Positions 7,728-16,849 of a stretch of DNA of 64,000 nucleotides are shown here, piece after piece (the stretch's first letter is position 1; every line of letters begins with the position of its first letter). Origin of the DNA: Gammaproteobacteria bacterium UBA7376. Its GTDB lineage: Bacteria; Pseudomonadota; Gammaproteobacteria; Pseudomonadales; Azotimanducaceae. The translations under genes were made by a program, and so were the position numbers. A model generated the notes under the pieces. It was not told where the DNA came from. It searched no databases and worked only from the letters and a program-made list of their open reading frames with translations. The stretch lies in contig DKNY01000008.1 in NCBI GenBank assembly GCA_002470275.1, forward strand, positions 1-64,000. The letters are read 5' to 3'.

Positions 7728-9854
7728 ATGGCAACTTTCAGCATGACATTGTCAGATCTCCGACACGCACTGCAGCGTATGCCGTGGACGTCTCTGGCTA
7801 TGCCTGCGCTGGTGCTTTTGATTCTGACCATGTTGGTGCTGCCACTGCCGCCAATCATGCTGGACTTCCTCTTTACCCTGAACATCTTGCTGGCTCTATT
7901 GATCATCATGGTGGCCTTAAACACCGCACAAACCTTAGATTTCTCCTCCTTTCCCACCATTATTTTGTTCGCCACCATGCTGCGCCTGGGCTTGAACGTG
8001 GCTTCAACGCGGGTGGTGTTGCTCGAGGGTCACAACGGCGGGGCCTCTGCTGGCCAGGTTATAGCAGCCTTCGGTGAGTTTGTTATCGGCGGCAATTACG
8101 TGGTCGGTTTCATCGTTTTCGCAATATTGATGATCATTAACTTTATCGTGATCACCAAGGGTGCTGGCCGAGTCTCAGAGGTGATTGCCCGATTTACGTT
8201 GGACGCGCTGCCCGGCAAGCAGATGGCCATCGACGCGGACCTCAATGCGGGCGTTATCGACCAAGACACGGCGAGACAGCGCAGGGCCCAGGTTGCCCAG
8301 GAATCAGATTTCTTTGGCTCCATGGACGGTGCATCCAAGTTCGTTCGTGGAGACGCCGTCGCAGGACTGCTCATCTTGATTATTAACCTGGTAGGCGGGC
8401 TGGCGATTGGCATATTGCAGTACGACCTGAGCCTCAGTGATGCCGCTCGGGTCTATATCTTATTGACCATCGGTGACGGCCTTGTGGCCCAGTTGCCGGC
8501 ACTGATTTTGTCCCTAGCGACCGCCATTATCGTGACCCGGGTCACCACCTCGGAATCCACGCCGGATCAAGCGGGCAAGCAGCTTTCCAACCCCATCGCT
8601 TTCTACATCGCCGGCGGCATCTTGACCATTATGGGCGTGGTGCCCGGTATGCCGAATGCCGTCTTCTTGTTTTTGGGCATCAGCGCCCTCGGCCTCGGGT
8701 ACTTCCTGCAGCAGCAGGCCACCCGGCAGGAAGCAATGCCTGAGCTGGCGCCAGAAGCCGCGCCCTTAGAACAAAATCCTGATCTGCTAGAACTCAGCTG
8801 GGACGATGCCGGCCAGGTGGATGTCATCAGCCTAGAGCTAGGCTATGGCTTGATCCCCATGGTGGATTCAGACACTGGTGGTCGGCTGCTCAATCGCCTC
8901 AAAGGCATTCGTAAGAAGCTGTCCGCCGAAATGGGCTTCCTCCTGCCCTCCATTCGGATTCGGGACAATTTGGATAACCCGCCCGATTCTTACCATATCG
9001 TCCTCAACGGCTCGATCCGTGGCACCGGCAATATCGTGGCAGGTAAGGAAATGGCGATTAATCCAGGCAACGTTCTCAGTGAGATTCAGGGTCAATCGGC
9101 AAAGGACCCGGCCTTTGGCCTAGACGCAGTTTGGATTGATGCCGGGGAACGCGAATATGCCCAGGCCGTAGGGTATACGGTGGTAGACGCCAGCACCGTG
9201 ATCGCCACCCACCTGAACGCCGTGATTAAGAACAATGCGGATGAGCTGATGACCTACGACGTTACGCAGCAGCTCATCGATAAGATTGCAGAAACCTCTC
9301 CCAAGCTGGTTGAAGATTTTATTCCCGAGAAGCTCACCCTAGGTACCGTGGCGCGGGTCCTGCAGAACTTGCTGCGTGAGCGTGTACCCCTACGCGATAT
9401 GCGAACAGTGCTGGAGACCCTAGCCGAAGAGAGCGGCAGAACACAGGATGCCGGCCAGCTGGCTGCCCTGGTCAGACCGAAACTGGGCCGCCTAATCGTG
9501 CAGGAGATCATTGAATCAGACGACACCCTCGCTGTGATCACCCTAGACCCAACGCTTGAGCAGCTACTGAGTGACCTTGTGAGTCGAGCGACCAGCTACG
9601 AAGAAATCGCGCTAGAACCCAATCTCGCGGAGAGCTTTTTCGACTCCGTGCGAGGCACCATCGAAGAGATGGAGCAACAGGAACTGCCAGCGGTGCTCGT
9701 TGTTTCGCCGCTCCTGCGGCCCTGGCTAGCCAGACTGCTGCGCCGCACATCCAAAGACTTGACGGTGCTGTGCTACACCGAAATACCGGACGACCAGCCC
9801 ATTAGGGTGGTGTCTTCTATCGAAGTTAATCAACGTGAGGACGAGCAAACCTAA
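7728..9854 (+). CDS. flhA: Flagellar export gate protein FlhA
   Basis: FlhA is the inner-membrane export gate of the flagellar type III system. It couples the proton motive force to export and docks chaperone-substrate complexes. From the ATG at 7728 it has 708 residues, the family size; a TTG at 7677 would add 17. The N-terminal half holds about eight membrane segments, with the family signature EVIARFTLDALPGKQMAIDA at about residues 152-171. The cytoplasmic C-terminal domain begins near residue 320. No strong ribosome binding site precedes either start, so the start is uncertain. It heads the flhA-flhF-flhG-fliA run. Confidence 0.95.
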   Translation: MATFSMTLSDLRHALQRMPWTSLAMPALVLLILTMLVLPLPPIMLDFLFTLNILLALLIIMVALNTAQTLDFSSFPTIILFATMLRLGLNVASTRVVLLEGHNGGASAGQVIAAFGEFVIGGNYVVGFIVFAILMIINFIVITKGAGRVSEVIARFTLDALPGKQMAIDADLNAGVIDQDTARQRRAQVAQESDFFGSMDGASKFVRGDAVAGLLILIINLVGGLAIGILQYDLSLSDAARVYILLTIGDGLVAQLPALILSLATAIIVTRVTTSESTPDQAGKQLSNPIAFYIAGGILTIMGVVPGMPNAVFLFLGISALGLGYFLQQQATRQEAMPELAPEAAPLEQNPDLLELSWDDAGQVDVISLELGYGLIPMVDSDTGGRLLNRLKGIRKKLSAEMGFLLPSIRIRDNLDNPPDSYHIVLNGSIRGTGNIVAGKEMAINPGNVLSEIQGQSAKDPAFGLDAVWIDAGEREYAQAVGYTVVDASTVIATHLNAVIKNNADELMTYDVTQQLIDKIAETSPKLVEDFIPEKLTLGTVARVLQNLLRERVPLRDMRTVLETLAEESGRTQDAGQLAALVRPKLGRLIVQEIIESDDTLAVITLDPTLEQLLSDLVSRATSYEEIALEPNLAESFFDSVRGTIEEMEQQELPAVLVVSPLLRPWLARLLRRTSKDLTVLCYTEIPDDQPIRVVSSIEVNQREDEQT

Positions 9855-9871
9855 CGGTTGCCGATACTGTT

Positions 9872-11047
9872 ATGGAACTTAAGCGATTCGTTGCCGCAGA
9901 CAGCAAGTCTGCCATGGAGCAGGTAAGAGCCAACTATGGGGAGGATGCCTTAATCATCTCCACCACCAAGGTTGGTAATAAAACCGAAATGATTTGCGCC
10001 ATCGACCTAGCGGCTGAAGGACGCAGCCTAGAAGAGGATGCCTCAACCATGGCAAATCGCCTAAACCGCAAGGCCACGGAAGTCGCGCCGGATTCGGCGT
10101 CGAAGACTCCGACGGCGGACAACCAGGCCAAGGGGAACTTTACGCAGGAGCTGGGACGCGCTATCGGCGATGGGGATAATCAAACACGCGACGTCGTACC
10201 CCCACCCGTTACAGCACCCTCCAAGAACGAGATGCAGGAAATGATGCAGACGATTCAAGGAGAATTGGCGGACCTCAGAGCCTCCCTTGAGCGCCAGGCT
10301 AATGCACAAACGCCCCTGCAGCGTGCCCAGGCGGCAGTGACCGCCTTTAACGAACAAGTCAGTCAGCGCACTGCCGAGGGCTATGAGCCCATGAGCACAC
10401 AAATTCACCGCCTTCAGCAGGCGAGCCTCTCAGAACAGGGAGATTGGCAGGGCAAGCACCTTATTCTCGGGCGCCCTGGTGCGGGTAAGACCACCGTTGT
10501 GGCGGAACTGATCTCAGTCCTAACCGCAGCCTCCAAAGAAGACAAGCTGGTTATCGTACACCTAAGTAACCCGGCGCCGTTGGCCTCAGCAGCTCGCAAG
10601 AAAGCCCTTCTAACGGCAAACAACGTGAGCGTAGCAAGCCTATGCCAGCGATTGGATATCCCCTTCTTTTCCGCCAGCGATGAGGCAATGCTCGGACGCA
10701 TCCTTTCCCTTTATGGCGACGATCACCAGATCATCATTGATTCCTCCGCCGCCTGGTTAGAGGACGATGAACGACTGATGTCGCTGATTACCGAGCACCA
10801 TGTGCTGCCACACCTATGCTTTGCGGCCGATTGCTCCCTGATGGTGCTTGAGACGATGCGGCAATCCATGCCGTGGCTGCTCTCCAATATCATTCTTACG
10901 AGAATGGATTTAATGCCGGATTTTGACTCTCTTTGCAGCGCCCTGGACGTCGTTGGTGGGAAACTCAGCGCACTAACTGGCACTTCCCCAGCCCAGCTTG
11001 AGGCAGGCGATGAGGTCCTGGAGACGACGCATCCCGCTGAAGAATAA
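9872..11047 (+). CDS. flhF: Flagellar placement protein FlhF, GTPase motifs degenerate
   Basis: FlhF is an SRP-type GTPase that marks the pole for flagellum assembly. The N-terminal B domain is typical (MELKRFVAADSKSAMEQVRA, then NYGEDALIIS). A charged linker follows, and a P-loop GRPGAGKTT lies at about residues 200-208. The remaining GTPase motifs are eroded: no DTYRIGA-like G2, DSSAAW in place of DTAG, and LTRMDLMPDFDSL where TKLDE is expected. The length of 391 is slightly short. The position between flhA and flhG fixes the identity; GTP hydrolysis is doubtful. Confidence 0.87.
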   Translation: MELKRFVAADSKSAMEQVRANYGEDALIISTTKVGNKTEMICAIDLAAEGRSLEEDASTMANRLNRKATEVAPDSASKTPTADNQAKGNFTQELGRAIGDGDNQTRDVVPPPVTAPSKNEMQEMMQTIQGELADLRASLERQANAQTPLQRAQAAVTAFNEQVSQRTAEGYEPMSTQIHRLQQASLSEQGDWQGKHLILGRPGAGKTTVVAELISVLTAASKEDKLVIVHLSNPAPLASAARKKALLTANNVSVASLCQRLDIPFFSASDEAMLGRILSLYGDDHQIIIDSSAAWLEDDERLMSLITEHHVLPHLCFAADCSLMVLETMRQSMPWLLSNIILTRMDLMPDFDSLCSALDVVGGKLSALTGTSPAQLEAGDEVLETTHPAEE

Positions 11048-11093
11048 TCTATACTTCGCTGGCGGAAACGGCCGCTGAGGCGACTAAAAGTCT

Positions 11094-11900
11094 ATGCAAA
11101 TCGAGTCGGAACAAAAATGTGCTACGGCCATTATTGGCATCGCCAGCGGCAAGGGTGGCGTTGGTAAAACCACCGTGGCCGTTAACCTTGCGCTCAAACT
11201 GGCCGCCCAAGGCCAACGCGTTGCGCTGTTGGATGCCGATCTCGGGTTAGCGAACTCACAAATTCTGCTGGGCGTTAATGCGCCCTTTAATGTAGGCCAC
11301 GTTTTTGAAGGTACCCGGGCCATTGAAGACGTTATCGTCAAGGGTCCCTATGACCTCCTCCTGATACCCGGTGCCTCAGGCAATGAGGCGCTTGCCAATA
11401 TCACCTCAATTCAGGCACAGTCGCTGGTGGATCAAGTCTTGGAGTCCTTCGGTGATTTGGACATCTTACTGATCGACTCGGCCGCAGGGCTGTCGAGTTC
11501 TAACATGAGTTTTTTAGATGCCTGCCATCTCAGGCTGATCGTAATGCAGGACGAACCCGCCTCCATCGCGGATGCGTATGGGTTGATTAAGCTAGAGAGT
11601 CGCAAAGAGAGGATGGACTCGTTATACCTGGTGCCGAATCGGGTAGATAATCAGGGAGCAGGGCAGCTGCTGTTTGAGAAGATGAACAAGGTATGTATGC
11701 AGTTTCTGGAACAACCCATTAACTATTTAGGCTCAGTTTTACAGGATGAGCTGCTGGCGAAGGTGACCCGCCGGCGAGAAACCCTTGTTGAGCATCATCC
11801 CAATACCCCAGCCAGTAAGAATTTCGACAATCTTGGTAACGCGCTGCTTGAGGTAGTCGGTCAAATGGATGCCTCAGACCAAGCGCCAAAGGTTAGCTAG
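11094..11900 (+). CDS. flhG: Flagellar number regulator FlhG/FleN (MinD-like ATPase)
   Basis: FlhG is a MinD/ParA-type ATPase that limits flagellar number, acting on FlhF and on the flagellar master regulator. The 268-residue protein has a deviant Walker A (ASGKGGVGKTT, about residues 17-27), the DADLGLANSQ segment, and an IDSAAGLSSS switch region. It ends in a C-terminal helix likely to bind membrane. I do not see a DQAxxLR-type activation motif at the N-terminus. It lies 46 nt after flhF and 8 nt before fliA, a common order. Confidence 0.93.
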   Translation: MQIESEQKCATAIIGIASGKGGVGKTTVAVNLALKLAAQGQRVALLDADLGLANSQILLGVNAPFNVGHVFEGTRAIEDVIVKGPYDLLLIPGASGNEALANITSIQAQSLVDQVLESFGDLDILLIDSAAGLSSSNMSFLDACHLRLIVMQDEPASIADAYGLIKLESRKERMDSLYLVPNRVDNQGAGQLLFEKMNKVCMQFLEQPINYLGSVLQDELLAKVTRRRETLVEHHPNTPASKNFDNLGNALLEVVGQMDASDQAPKVS

Positions 11901-11908
11901 GCGGATAT

Positions 11909-12610
11909 ATGCCCGATATAGATGCGTATGAACAGCAAAGCCCCTACACCGAAGTCTCCATCGGGCAGCATTATTCCTTAGTAAAACGCATTGCCTACCA
12001 TCTGAGAACGCGGCTGCCCTCCAGCATTTCAACCGATGACCTGATTCAGGCCGGCATGGAGGGCTTGATTCACGCCCAGCGCGCTTACGAACCCTCTCGC
12101 GGCATCGACTTTGAGCTTTTCGCGAAAACGCGCATACGAGGCGCGATGTTAGATGAGGTTCGAAGAATCTCTTACTCCACGCGCTCGGCGGTCACCATCA
12201 AAAGAGAGCAGGACCAGGCCATATCGGCCCTCTCCAAGCAGCTTGGTCGGGCACCCAAGGGAGCAGAAATAGCCGCCTATCTTGAAAAAGATCTTGCGAC
12301 CTATGAAAAAGAGCGAATCATCGCTGAAGGGGTCGATATGGTCAGCACCGACGCCCTGGCTGCACCCTTTGATGAGCCCGGTGAGGACGATGAAAGCCCC
12401 GACAGCAGCCTAGAGAGAGAGCAACAGCTGGAAATGTTGACTCAGGCAATCGAGAAACTACCAGAGCGGGCCAGAATGGTGCTTGCCCTCTATTACCAGG
12501 AAGAGATGAACTTAAAAGAGATTGGGGCGATCCTGGACGTTAGCGAATCCAGAGTAAGCCAAATTATCTCTGAGACAGCGGGTAAGCTCCGCGGTCTGAT
12601 GAGTGAGTAG
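11909..12610 (+). CDS. fliA: Flagellar sigma factor FliA (sigma28)
   Basis: FliA directs RNA polymerase to late flagellar and chemotaxis promoters and is held inactive by FlgM. The 233 residues match family length. Region 2 is seen in LVKRIAYHLRTRLPSSISTD followed by DLIQAGMEGLIHA. Region 3 is AISALSKQLGRAPKGAEIAA. Region 4 contains LPERARMVLALYYQEEMNLK and a helix-turn-helix EIGAILDVSESRVSQI. The ATG at 11909 is used because it aligns with family starts. Confidence 0.96.
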   Translation: MPDIDAYEQQSPYTEVSIGQHYSLVKRIAYHLRTRLPSSISTDDLIQAGMEGLIHAQRAYEPSRGIDFELFAKTRIRGAMLDEVRRISYSTRSAVTIKREQDQAISALSKQLGRAPKGAEIAAYLEKDLATYEKERIIAEGVDMVSTDALAAPFDEPGEDDESPDSSLEREQQLEMLTQAIEKLPERARMVLALYYQEEMNLKEIGAILDVSESRVSQIISETAGKLRGLMSE

Positions 12611-12649
12611 CCCCTTTCAACAAATGCCACAGCGGAGTTAAGAAGAAGC

Positions 12650-13228
12650 ATGGGCCTATTTAAAGGCATGGCGGCATCAAAAGAACGTCAAAAGGCCAAA
12701 GCCTTTTTTGACAACGGGATGAATGAGGCGGGCAGTACCCGCGATACCCGCAAAATGAAGGCAGTGCTGGGCAATCGCACCCGAGCGTTTATTGATCTGA
12801 CCTTCATTGAGGGTGCCCAAAAAACCCAGAAGTACATTGAAGCGCTGGACCACTCGAACGCAACCGGCGGCAAAGCGCCCCAGAAGCCCGTTGCCGCCTC
12901 CTACAAAGAAGTCAGGACCGTTGGCGGCAAGGTTTGGGTATATCTACCCCAGCACTATACAAACCAGTTTTTTTCCATGGGCTCTCGATATCAGCAGAAT
13001 AGCTTGACGCGTAACCGAGCGGTTCAGCTCGCCACCCACCTCGCCACGGAACTTTCAGAAGAGCTGGCCCTGGATCACCCCATCTCCCCCCTTGAGTTTC
13101 TGGTCAACGAAGTCTTGGAAGATCAAACCACGGACGAGGTGGCGGAAGAGGACGAGCCAAATGATAAGGAGGCAGATGGCGCCACCGACGAGGAGGCCTC
13201 AGGGGGTCAGACCCCCGAGTCACCCTAG
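12650..13228 (+). CDS. Unrecognised protein at end of flhAFG-fliA run
   Basis: I do not recognise this 192-residue product. It starts MGLFKGMAASKERQKAKAFF, has a basic N-terminal half and a core with VGGKVWVYLPQHYTNQFFSM. A helix (AVQLATHLATELSEELAL) follows, and the last 45 residues are almost all acidic or small (Glu, Asp, Ala, Gly). No signal peptide or membrane segment is visible, so it is probably cytoplasmic. It lies 39 nt after fliA in the same direction, with a purine-rich AAGAAG 5 nt before the ATG, so co-transcription with the flagellar genes is likely. Codon use looks like that of its neighbours. Confidence 0.72.
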   Translation: MGLFKGMAASKERQKAKAFFDNGMNEAGSTRDTRKMKAVLGNRTRAFIDLTFIEGAQKTQKYIEALDHSNATGGKAPQKPVAASYKEVRTVGGKVWVYLPQHYTNQFFSMGSRYQQNSLTRNRAVQLATHLATELSEELALDHPISPLEFLVNEVLEDQTTDEVAEEDEPNDKEADGATDEEASGGQTPESP

Positions 13229-13335
13229 CGCCCTCGAACCCCCTGCAGAGATCCTTGGACGTCTAGTCGACAAGGCGCAGAGCGCGACAACCCTATGTTG
13301 CCAACATGGCGTGTTTTGGGACGCTGAATAGGGCC

Positions 13336-13530
13336 TCATGCGTAGTTACGTTGAAAGTGACTTTCTCGATCCTCTTTCTTCATACCCACAGTTTCATCCA
13401 TAAAGTTGTTTCTATTCTCTCGGGTTTTGAAAACCCAAATACAGACCGTATCTTGTGAGTGATAGATTGCTTTTAATTCATCATCGATATCACAGATTTC
13501 CCTGGGAATTTCTGTCTTGATGCAAATCAC
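13336..13530 (-). CDS. Small low-GC ORF directly after glmS
   Basis: A 64-residue open frame with a GTG start at 13530, nine bases after the glmS stop on the same strand. A GGAG that could serve as ribosome binding site lies in the last codons of glmS. The product (ICDIDDELKAIYHSQDTV, then CIWVFKTRENRNNFMDE) is hydrophilic, with no recognised family. The stretch is visibly richer in A and T than its neighbours, and it spans the position where Tn7-like elements insert after glmS. It could be a small real gene, a fragment of a transferred gene, or chance. Confidence 0.35.
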   Translation of the reverse strand: MICIKTEIPREICDIDDELKAIYHSQDTVCIWVFKTRENRNNFMDETVGMKKEDRESHFQRNYA

Positions 13531-13539
13531 TGCTCTGAG

Positions 13540-15369
13540 TTACTCCACCGTGACCGACTTCGCCAAATTTCTAGGTTGGTCTACATCAGTGCCTTTGTGT
13601 ACCGCGACATGATAGGCCAGCAGCTGTAGGGCGATCACATAGGTAACCGGCGCCATCAGGGGTTCGCACTTAGGCAGCGCGACGACGACCATGCCTTCCT
13701 CAGACTGAAACTGGCTTTCGCGCTCGGAAAAAACGTATAGCTTGCCGCCTCGCGCACGGACTTCCTGCAGGTTGGACTGCAGTTTTTCTAGCAGCTCATC
13801 ATTGGGCGCCACCGCAACGATGGGCATGTCTTCATCCACTAAGGCCAGAGGCCCATGCTTCAGCTCACCGGCGGCGTAGCCCTCGGCGTGGATATAGGAC
13901 AGTTCCTTGAGCTTCAACGCGCCCTCCAACGCGACAGGGAAGAGGCTGCCGCGTCCAAGGAATAAGACATGCTGTTTGTCCACCAGCTCTGCGGCCAGGC
14001 GCTTGATTTCGGAATCTAGCTCTAACACGCGCTCTACCAAGTTTGGGAGGGTGCGCAGGTCGGCAACGACCTTGGTCTGTCTTGCGGGCAATAGGCCTCG
14101 TCGCGCACCAACAAATAGGCTCAGTAGCATGAGACAAACCTGCTGGGCCACAAAGGCCTTGGTTGAGGCGACGCCCACCTCGGTGCCGGCATTGAGCATC
14201 AGCGCCAGGTCGGCTTCTCGAATAATGGTGGACGTTGGCACGTTGCATAATGCCAGGGTTGCCAGATAGCCGCCTTCTTTGGCCTTCCGCAAGGCGGCCA
14301 AGGTGTCGGCTGTCTCGCCTGACTGGGAGATACAAACAAACAGGTTGTTGGGTGGGGTAGCAACGCTGCGGTAGCGAAACTCACTGGCAATCTCCACATG
14401 GCAGGGCAGGCCCGCGAGGTCTTCAAGCCAATAACTGCCTACCCGTGCGGCATAGTAGCTGGTACCGCACGCTACGATGGTGATGGCGTCAACCTTTGCA
14501 ATCAGTTCGTCAGCGCCTGGACCGAGAATGCCGTCAAGCACTCGGTCGTCTCCGATGCGTCCCTCTAAAGCCTTACGAATCACATCGGGTTGCTGATAGA
14601 TTTCTTTTTGCATGAAGTGCCGATACTGGCCGCGATCTAGGTCCTCGTCTCCCATCTGTACATGAACGTCGGACCTCACGACGGCTTGATTCGTCACGCT
14701 CCAAGCGTCAATGGTATCGGCCGTGAGGGAGACCAGATCGCCTTCTTCTAAATAGATAAAGCGGTCGGTCACTGCGCGCAGGGCGAGCACGTCAGAAGCT
14801 ACGAAGTTTTCGCCGATGCCCTTACCAATAATCAGGGGGCTGCCCAGCCGGGTGACGATCATCCGCTCGGGTTCGGCGGCGCTTATCACACACAGGGCAA
14901 AGGCACCCTCGAGACGCTGCAATGCGGCCCGAACGGCGTCGAGGAGGTCTACGCCGTCGGTGAGATAGGAATCAATGAGATGAACGATGACCTCAGAATC
15001 CGTATCCGAGGTGAAGACATGCCCCGCCGCGATCAACTCTTCTCGCAGCACCCTAAAATTTTCGATAATGCCGTTATGCACCAGGCTGATTCGATCACCG
15101 GCCATATGGGGGTGTGCATTCGCCTCGGTAACGTTGCCGTGGGTGGCCCACCGCGTATGGGCTATGCCGGTCACGCCAGATACCGGGTTGTGGGCGATGG
15201 CGTCGACCAAGGATTGAACCTTGCCGACAGATCTAACGCGCTGGGTTTGTCCAGCGTCGTGCACGGCGATGCCCGCTGAGTCGTACCCTCGGTACTCTAG
15301 TCGCTGTAGGCCTTTAATTAGGATGGGCGTTACATCGCGTTTTGCGACGGCACCAACAATGCCACACAT
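13540..15369 (-). CDS. glmS: Glutamine-fructose-6-phosphate aminotransferase GlmS
   Basis: Makes glucosamine-6-phosphate from fructose-6-phosphate and glutamine, the first step towards UDP-GlcNAc for peptidoglycan and lipid A. The 609 residues match the family. The N-terminal class II glutaminase domain starts with the catalytic Cys directly after Met (MCGIVGAV) and has HTRWATHG near residue 72. Two SIS sugar-isomerase domains follow (SQSGETADT and RGSLFPVALEGALKLKE), and the protein ends in NLAKSVTVE. That conserved 3' end is the TnsD recognition region of Tn7 attachment sites. It is preceded by glmU, 20 nt away on the same strand. Confidence 0.97.
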   Translation of the reverse strand: MCGIVGAVAKRDVTPILIKGLQRLEYRGYDSAGIAVHDAGQTQRVRSVGKVQSLVDAIAHNPVSGVTGIAHTRWATHGNVTEANAHPHMAGDRISLVHNGIIENFRVLREELIAAGHVFTSDTDSEVIVHLIDSYLTDGVDLLDAVRAALQRLEGAFALCVISAAEPERMIVTRLGSPLIIGKGIGENFVASDVLALRAVTDRFIYLEEGDLVSLTADTIDAWSVTNQAVVRSDVHVQMGDEDLDRGQYRHFMQKEIYQQPDVIRKALEGRIGDDRVLDGILGPGADELIAKVDAITIVACGTSYYAARVGSYWLEDLAGLPCHVEIASEFRYRSVATPPNNLFVCISQSGETADTLAALRKAKEGGYLATLALCNVPTSTIIREADLALMLNAGTEVGVASTKAFVAQQVCLMLLSLFVGARRGLLPARQTKVVADLRTLPNLVERVLELDSEIKRLAAELVDKQHVLFLGRGSLFPVALEGALKLKELSYIHAEGYAAGELKHGPLALVDEDMPIVAVAPNDELLEKLQSNLQEVRARGGKLYVFSERESQFQSEEGMVVVALPKCEPLMAPVTYVIALQLLAYHVAVHKGTDVDQPRNLAKSVTVE

Positions 15370-15389
15370 AGTTTTCCCAGCCTCGTTTA

Positions 15390-16784
15390 TTAGATCTCAG
15401 ATTTTCCGGTGTCTTGCTTTCGCTTCGATGGACTGCGCCACCCCGCGATGTTTCGCTGCTTGGCCCGGGCCACCGCCAGTGCATCATCGTCCACCCGAGA
15501 CGTTACGGTGGAGCCTGCTGCGGTAAAGCTTCTGTCTCCAATCTCTAGGGGAGCAACAAGGGTGCTGTTGGTGCCGATAAAGACTTGGTCTCCGATGGTC
15601 GTTTGATGCTTGTCCACGCCGTCATAGTTACACGTGATAGCGCCCGCACCGATGTTACAGTTCGTGCCGATGGTCGCGTCGCCAAGATAGGCCAGGTGGT
15701 TGGCCTTTGTTCCCGCGCCCAGGATCGCCTTCTTGGTTTCCACAAAATTGCCCACCCGGACCCCGGGGCCAAAGTCGCTGCCGGGGCGGATTCTCGCAAA
15801 AGGGCCTAGAACGCAGTCCTCTGAGACCTGAGCTTGCTCAATCACCGTATGAGAGTTGACGACGACGCGGTCGCCCAACTGTGCATCCATAATGACGGAA
15901 TTCGCACCGACCTGAACGCCACGCCCCAAGACAACGCGTCCCGTAAAGACGGCGTTTACATCGATAAAGCAATCCTCACCAGCCTCTAGGGTGCCGCGAA
16001 TATCCACGCGATCGGGGTCGGCAAAAGACACGCCCTCCCGCATGAGCCTGTGCACCAACCGGCGCTGGTGCTCACGTTCCAGGGCCGCCAACTGGGCCCG
16101 ATCATTCACGCCGGCGACTTCGTATTCGTGGGTCGCGCCAACCGTCCGCACCTCGACTCCGGCCTCAACGGCCATTGCGAAGATGTCTGTCAGGTAATAC
16201 TCCCCCTGGGCGTTATTGGGCTGCAGCGCCGCCAACCAGCCTCTAAGTCGGGACGTGGGTGCAGCCATAATGCCGGAGTTAATTTCTTTAATCTGACGCT
16301 GGGCATCGCTGGCATCACGGTATTCTATGACGGAGAGGAATGCCCCATCGTCGCCACGAACAATGCGCCCCAGCTGGGCGGGGTCGGCTAGGGTCGCGGT
16401 CACCAGTGCCACATGCCCACCTTCGGCCTGTTCAACACAGTGGGCCAAGGTTCCCGAATCAATCAGCGGCACATCGCCATAGAGCACCAGGGAGATCCCC
16501 TCATCCTGGAGTTTCGACATGGCCACCTGGACAGCGTGGCCGGTACCGAGCTGTTCGACCTGTACCACCGTGGACACGTCGGGGAAGTGGGTTTTGAGGT
16601 AGCTGCCGACGGCTTCCGCCTGGTAGCCAAGCACTGCGGTGACTGAGCGCGGCGCTAATGTTCTTGCGGTCTGGATAACTTGTCCCAGCATAGGCTGGCC
16701 GCCGATGGGGTGCAGCACTTTAGCAAGGGCGGACTTCATTCGGCTCCCCTTGCCTGCCGCAAGCACGATCAGGTCTGTAGGCAT
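15390..16784 (-). CDS. glmU: Bifunctional GlmU (acetyltransferase / uridyltransferase)
   Basis: Acetylates glucosamine-1-phosphate and transfers UMP to give UDP-GlcNAc. The 464-residue protein has the nucleotidyltransferase signature LAAGKGSRMKS at about residues 8-18 and the UTP-binding QLGTGHA. From about residue 255 it carries a left-handed beta-helix of hexapeptide repeats (FIDVNAVFTG, GAGTKANHLAYLGDA, GTNCNIGAGAITCNYDG). It lies between atpC and glmS on the same strand, the standard gammaproteobacterial order, so it can be transcribed from the atp operon. Confidence 0.97.
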   Translation of the reverse strand: MPTDLIVLAAGKGSRMKSALAKVLHPIGGQPMLGQVIQTARTLAPRSVTAVLGYQAEAVGSYLKTHFPDVSTVVQVEQLGTGHAVQVAMSKLQDEGISLVLYGDVPLIDSGTLAHCVEQAEGGHVALVTATLADPAQLGRIVRGDDGAFLSVIEYRDASDAQRQIKEINSGIMAAPTSRLRGWLAALQPNNAQGEYYLTDIFAMAVEAGVEVRTVGATHEYEVAGVNDRAQLAALEREHQRRLVHRLMREGVSFADPDRVDIRGTLEAGEDCFIDVNAVFTGRVVLGRGVQVGANSVIMDAQLGDRVVVNSHTVIEQAQVSEDCVLGPFARIRPGSDFGPGVRVGNFVETKKAILGAGTKANHLAYLGDATIGTNCNIGAGAITCNYDGVDKHQTTIGDQVFIGTNSTLVAPLEIGDRSFTAAGSTVTSRVDDDALAVARAKQRNIAGWRSPSKRKQDTGKSEI

Positions 16785-16849
16785 TGATCTTTCCTGGACT
16801 TACGGCGGTCTACTTTCGGCTATCTCCCAGGTTTTTACCAGTCCTGGGG

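Noticed and set aside
13202..13216. Hairpin GGGGG-TCAGA-CCCCC as a terminator of the flhA run
   Set aside because: No T-run follows and it lies inside the last codons of the gene, so intrinsic termination is unlikely.
13336..13530. Tn7 end sequence near the glmS small ORF (TGTGGGTA)
   Set aside because: Only the first six bases agree with a Tn7 end and no further binding repeats follow.
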